Of a stretch of 9,221 nucleotides of DNA, positions 7,367 through 9,221 are shown one piece after another (positions within the stretch are counted from its first letter, which is position 1; the number at the start of each line of letters is the position of its first letter). The translations under genes were made by a program, and so were the position numbers. The DNA is taken from positions 1 through 9,221 of the forward strand of contig RGBY01000091.1 of assembly GCA_009919445.1 (NCBI GenBank). Direction: 5' to 3'. The notes under the pieces are model-generated. The model saw only the letters and a program-made list of their open reading frames with translations. It had not been told where the DNA came from and did not search any database. The stretch comes from Planctomycetia bacterium (lineage in GTDB: Bacteria; Planctomycetota; Planctomycetia; Pirellulales; UBA1268).

Positions 7367-7641
7367 TCAGCCCTTGATCAGCCCCAGCGGTCGTAACCGG
7401 GCCACCTTCAAGGAAAGCCCGGCGCGATGCATCACGTCAACAACCACATCGACATCCTTATTAGCCGCTGGCTGTTCTTCGACGAGCCCTTCCCGACTGC
7501 GGCTTTTCGCAATCACTCCGGCGGCGGCCAGTTCTTTCGAAATGTTGCGACCACGGGCAGCCTTTGTCGCAGCCGTCCGGCTGAGGCAGCGGCCCGCACC
7601 AGTAGGCCAAGACCAGCGGCATGGTCAAAAATCTCGTACAT
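7367..7641 (-). pseudogene. Archease-rtcB deletion fusion (remnant of an RNA-repair operon)
   Basis: Read on the minus strand, the ATG at 7641 opens MYEIFDHAAGLGLLVRA, which matches the conserved archease N-terminus (MYExFDHTADLGLxVRA). This frame then leaves archease homology and stops at 7515-7513 after 42 codons. In another frame, from about 7600 to the TGA at 7369-7367, lies the C-terminus of RtcB: GAGRCLSRTAA (RtcB has CHGAGRxLSR), NISKELAAAGVIAKS, NKDVDVVVDV and the terminal VARLRPLGLIKG. About 78 codons of RtcB survive out of 400-480, uninterrupted by a stop. RtcB is the GTP-dependent RNA ligase that seals 2',3'-cyclic phosphate or 3'-phosphate to 5'-OH ends, and archease is its activator; the two are often neighbours. 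RtcB's metal-binding and guanylated-histidine region is gone, so no ligase can be made. The stop is 11 nt from the stop of the convergent phosphoribosyltransferase gene. Confidence 0.82.
7591..7600 (-). other. Probable deletion joint with shared sequence
   Basis: On the minus strand these ten bases read GGTGCGGGCC. In the archease frame they spell part of L-V-R-A; in the RtcB frame they spell G-A-G-(R). Archease-like text ends here and RtcB-like text begins here, so the parental genes may have shared this word, and the segment between the two copies was lost. Confidence 0.55.
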
Positions 7642-7651
7642 TATTGAGCCG

Positions 7652-7657
7652 CTCCTC
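7652..7657 (-). promoter_or_regulatory. Retained ribosome-binding site of the archease remnant
   Basis: GAGGAG on the minus strand lies 10 nt upstream of the ATG at 7641. It supports that ATG as the original archease start and shows that the translation signal outlived most of the genes. Confidence 0.55.
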
Positions 7658-7690
7658 TGAGGAATCAGCCAGCGGATACATCAGCTGCTC

Positions 7691-7720
7691 TTGGGCCTCT
7701 CCTTTTCGTTGTGCTATATT
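7691..7720 (+). promoter_or_regulatory. Candidate sigma70-type promoter
   Basis: TTGGGC at 7691-7696 and TATATT at 7715-7720 are 18 nt apart. The -10 element is the most AT-rich hexamer in the 7642-7880 gap. It would drive the zinc-ribbon/repeat gene with a leader of roughly 150 nt. The -35 match is only fair. Apart from this and the ribosome-binding site at 7870, I see nothing in the gap. Confidence 0.3.
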
Positions 7721-7869
7721 CTTAGGAGTCAGGGGCAAACTGACGATTCGGCTAAACAATCACCTGCAGAAAGCAGCCTCTTTCGCTGGTGGGTTGTGGG
7801 GGCACAGAGAGAGGCAGTACCAACTGCCAACGTGCCACCAGGCTGCCGTCAGAAAATCACCACCAGCTT

Positions 7870-7876
7870 GGAGGTG
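7870..7876 (+). promoter_or_regulatory. Strong ribosome-binding site that selects a GTG start
   Basis: GGAGGTG lies with its GGAGG core 6 nt before the GTG at 7881. No in-frame ATG exists near the beginning of this reading frame, and the first zinc-ribbon cysteine is only residue 9, so this site decides the start. Confidence 0.75.
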
Positions 7877-7880
7877 CCTC

Positions 7881-9221
7881 GTGCGATCGGATAGATGGCA
7901 TCGCTGCCCCCACTGCCGAACGATCAATTCGGGACGCGTTGGCCCGGATGCCTCTTGCGTGAAGTGTAGGCAGTCGACGCTTTGTCCGTGTCCAGCCTGC
8001 GGGACGCCACTCACCGACCATTCGGCCATTTGCTCCGATTGCAAACAACCACTTTCCTGGAGAGGCAACTACCCTCGTTCAAGTGCACTTGATTTTCTTG
8101 ATCGCCAGACGAGCCATCAGGCCCCGCGCGACGAAGCTGCTTACGAACTGACCTTTGAGTTTCTGCAACCAGAATTGGCGAGGCGACTGATTGGTCGCCA
8201 TAATGCTACCATCACGAGTGCCCAAAATCAGTCTTCAGCAACTCAGTCGGCAATTGTCTTACGCTCACTACACAGCCTGACTCCTGAAGTTGCCAGTGAA
8301 CTGCGGTTTGCCATAGGGAGCATCCACCTCCCCGATCTTGCAAGGCTAAGCCCAGATGCGGCTCGTCGTTTTGCCACACATGAAGCCGCTCTTCACCTAG
8401 ACGGCCTCACCGACCTCGACCCGAGTGTTGCCGCTGCTCTGGCAAAGCACCCTGGGAGGCTCTCTTTTGGAAACATTGATTCGATTACCAAAGAGGTGGC
8501 GGTCGCCCTCAGCGAGCACACCGGCGACCTCGCCCTCCATGGCCTCAAGTGCATTGATGAGGACGCTGCACAAGCCCTGAGCCGCCACAAAGGCCGCCTT
8601 GAACTTGATCGTCTTGACGAAGCTATCACACCGCTCTGCCTACAAGCGCGACTCTACAGCCGGAGTAACGAACTTCATAAGTTCACAGCCGGCCTCACGA
8701 ATCTCTCGCCAGAGTTTGGCAGACTGCTAACCGCAGCGTGCCGGAATGTTCCACTCATCCTCGACGGAATAACACATCTTGATGCCGATCTTGCCAAAGA
8801 GTTGGTGACGGGAACGCCTCGTCTTCTCTCGCTCAATGGGCTGCGTGAACTTACCGACAAAGCTGCCGCTGCCTTAGGAAAATTCCCTGGGCAACTCCTG
8901 CTGAACGGCATTGAGCGGATCTCCGACACTCAAATGCACTTTCTGACGCAAGGCTCAGCACCGCCCCAAAGACTCTCGTTGCGGCGGCTTTCACGTCTTC
9001 CCACAAGGTGGTTTCCGCGGCAGGGCGGGGAGCAGTGGAATCTGCACCTTTACGGTCTTTCAGTCGACTCACTCGAGTCGGCTCGAAAACTGGCTGGCTT
9101 TCCCGGCAAACTTCACGTCGACCGTGGAAATTGGATGACGGTGGAAGTGCTTGAAGTTTTCCAGGATGGTTCAACTCGGCTTGTCATCCATGACATTCCC
9201 TCAGTACCAACCGAAGTACGA
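7881..9221 (+). CDS. Double zinc-ribbon protein with a 23-residue Leu/Ala repeat array (3' end outside window)
   Basis: The frame is open from the GTG at 7881 to the last base: 447 codons, incomplete at the C-terminus. There is no signal peptide. Two cysteine clusters open the protein: Cys9/Cys12 with Cys26/Cys29, and Cys37/Cys40 (Cys35 nearby) with Cys51/Cys54, each in CxxC pairs, as in tandem zinc ribbons that bind nucleic acid or protein. A linker (about 60-124) follows, then repeats starting at residues 125, 148, 171, 194, 217 and 240 with an exact 23-residue period. After an irregular stretch (240-291) they resume at 292, 316, 339, 365, 388, 411 and 434. Each unit reads roughly LxLxGLxxLxxxxAxALxxHxGx, a strand then a helix, like the leucine-rich-type solenoids (LSLNGLTSL..AAEALAKH) common in planctomycetes. 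I infer a binding scaffold; no enzyme domain is seen and no partner can be named. Confidence 0.85.
   Translation, partial: MRSDRWHRCPHCRTINSGRVGPDASCVKCRQSTLCPCPACGTPLTDHSAICSDCKQPLSWRGNYPRSSALDFLDRQTSHQAPRDEAAYELTFEFLQPELARRLIGRHNATITSAQNQSSATQSAIVLRSLHSLTPEVASELRFAIGSIHLPDLARLSPDAARRFATHEAALHLDGLTDLDPSVAAALAKHPGRLSFGNIDSITKEVAVALSEHTGDLALHGLKCIDEDAAQALSRHKGRLELDRLDEAITPLCLQARLYSRSNELHKFTAGLTNLSPEFGRLLTAACRNVPLILDGITHLDADLAKELVTGTPRLLSLNGLRELTDKAAAALGKFPGQLLLNGIERISDTQMHFLTQGSAPPQRLSLRRLSRLPTRWFPRQGGEQWNLHLYGLSVDSLESARKLAGFPGKLHVDRGNWMTVEVLEVFQDGSTRLVIHDIPSVPTEVR
8253..8597 (+). repeat. Five consecutive 69-bp (23-residue) coding repeat units
   Basis: Residues 125-239 of the zinc-ribbon protein divide into five units of exactly 23 residues with no gaps. 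Conserved positions are hydrophobic residues at 1, 3, 6 and 9, Ala or Val at 14, Leu (or Phe) near 17, and in three units a His at 20 followed by Gly at 22. The DNA copies have diverged strongly, so these are old protein repeats, not recent tandem duplications. Confidence 0.8.

Noticed and set aside
7427..7660. 77-codon plus-strand frame starting at 7427
   Set aside because: It lies antisense to the archease-rtcB remnant, whose minus-strand translation matches known families; the plus-strand frame matches nothing.
7691..7894. 67-codon plus-strand frame starting MGLSFSLCYILRS
   Set aside because: It spans the promoter-like region and overlaps the GTG start of the repeat gene in another frame; no motif and no good ribosome-binding site.
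8253..9221. Repeats considered as a CRISPR-like or DNA-level array
   Set aside because: Periodicity exists only in the protein; the 69-bp units are not similar enough in DNA and the frame is continuously coding.

Overview
The window looks like a stretch of chromosome from a high-GC Gram-negative-type bacterium, most plausibly a planctomycete (Pirellulales-like). This rests on the style of the 23-residue Leu/Ala repeat protein at the right end, the two-membrane export genes, and the mix of strong and absent Shine-Dalgarno sites. It is an inference, not proven. No rRNA, tRNA, insertion sequence or CRISPR array was seen.

Left third (1-5150): the 3' end of an unidentified gene converges on a TolC/CzcC-type outer-membrane efflux gene on the minus strand. 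A short 14-bp imperfect tandem repeat covers the gap between them. Divergent from the efflux gene, across a 171-nt intergenic region, runs a two-gene ABC operon: a LolD/MacB/YbbA-type ATPase overlapping by 4 nt an 838-residue double-FtsX permease of YbbP-like layout. The ATPase and permease surely form one transporter. Whether the outer-membrane protein works with it is a guess, because no periplasmic adaptor is present.

Middle (5360-7355): three co-directional genes form a stress-type cluster. They encode a hibernation-factor-like protein (HPF/RaiA domain fused to a cold-shock domain), a dienelactone-hydrolase-like alpha/beta hydrolase, and a phosphoribosyltransferase. The last two activities are often one fused polypeptide elsewhere; here they are split. 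The phosphoribosyltransferase lacks about 17 residues that normally carry its first, pyrophosphate-binding loop.

Right (7367-9221): on the minus strand, 11 nt from the phosphoribosyltransferase stop, lies an unlisted-looking stretch that is in fact a gene wreck. The ribosome-binding site, start codon and first ~17 codons of archease are joined out of frame to the last ~78 codons of RtcB, the RNA ligase that archease activates. The joint falls in a 10-nt stretch that can be read in both genes, suggesting a microhomology deletion. Downstream, a GTG-started gene with a strong ribosome-binding site encodes two zinc ribbons followed by a long array of 23-residue repeats, and runs off the window.

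Taken together, the middle and right parts read as an RNA/ribosome stress island (ribosome protection, nucleotide-handling enzymes, RNA repair) that has partly decayed.
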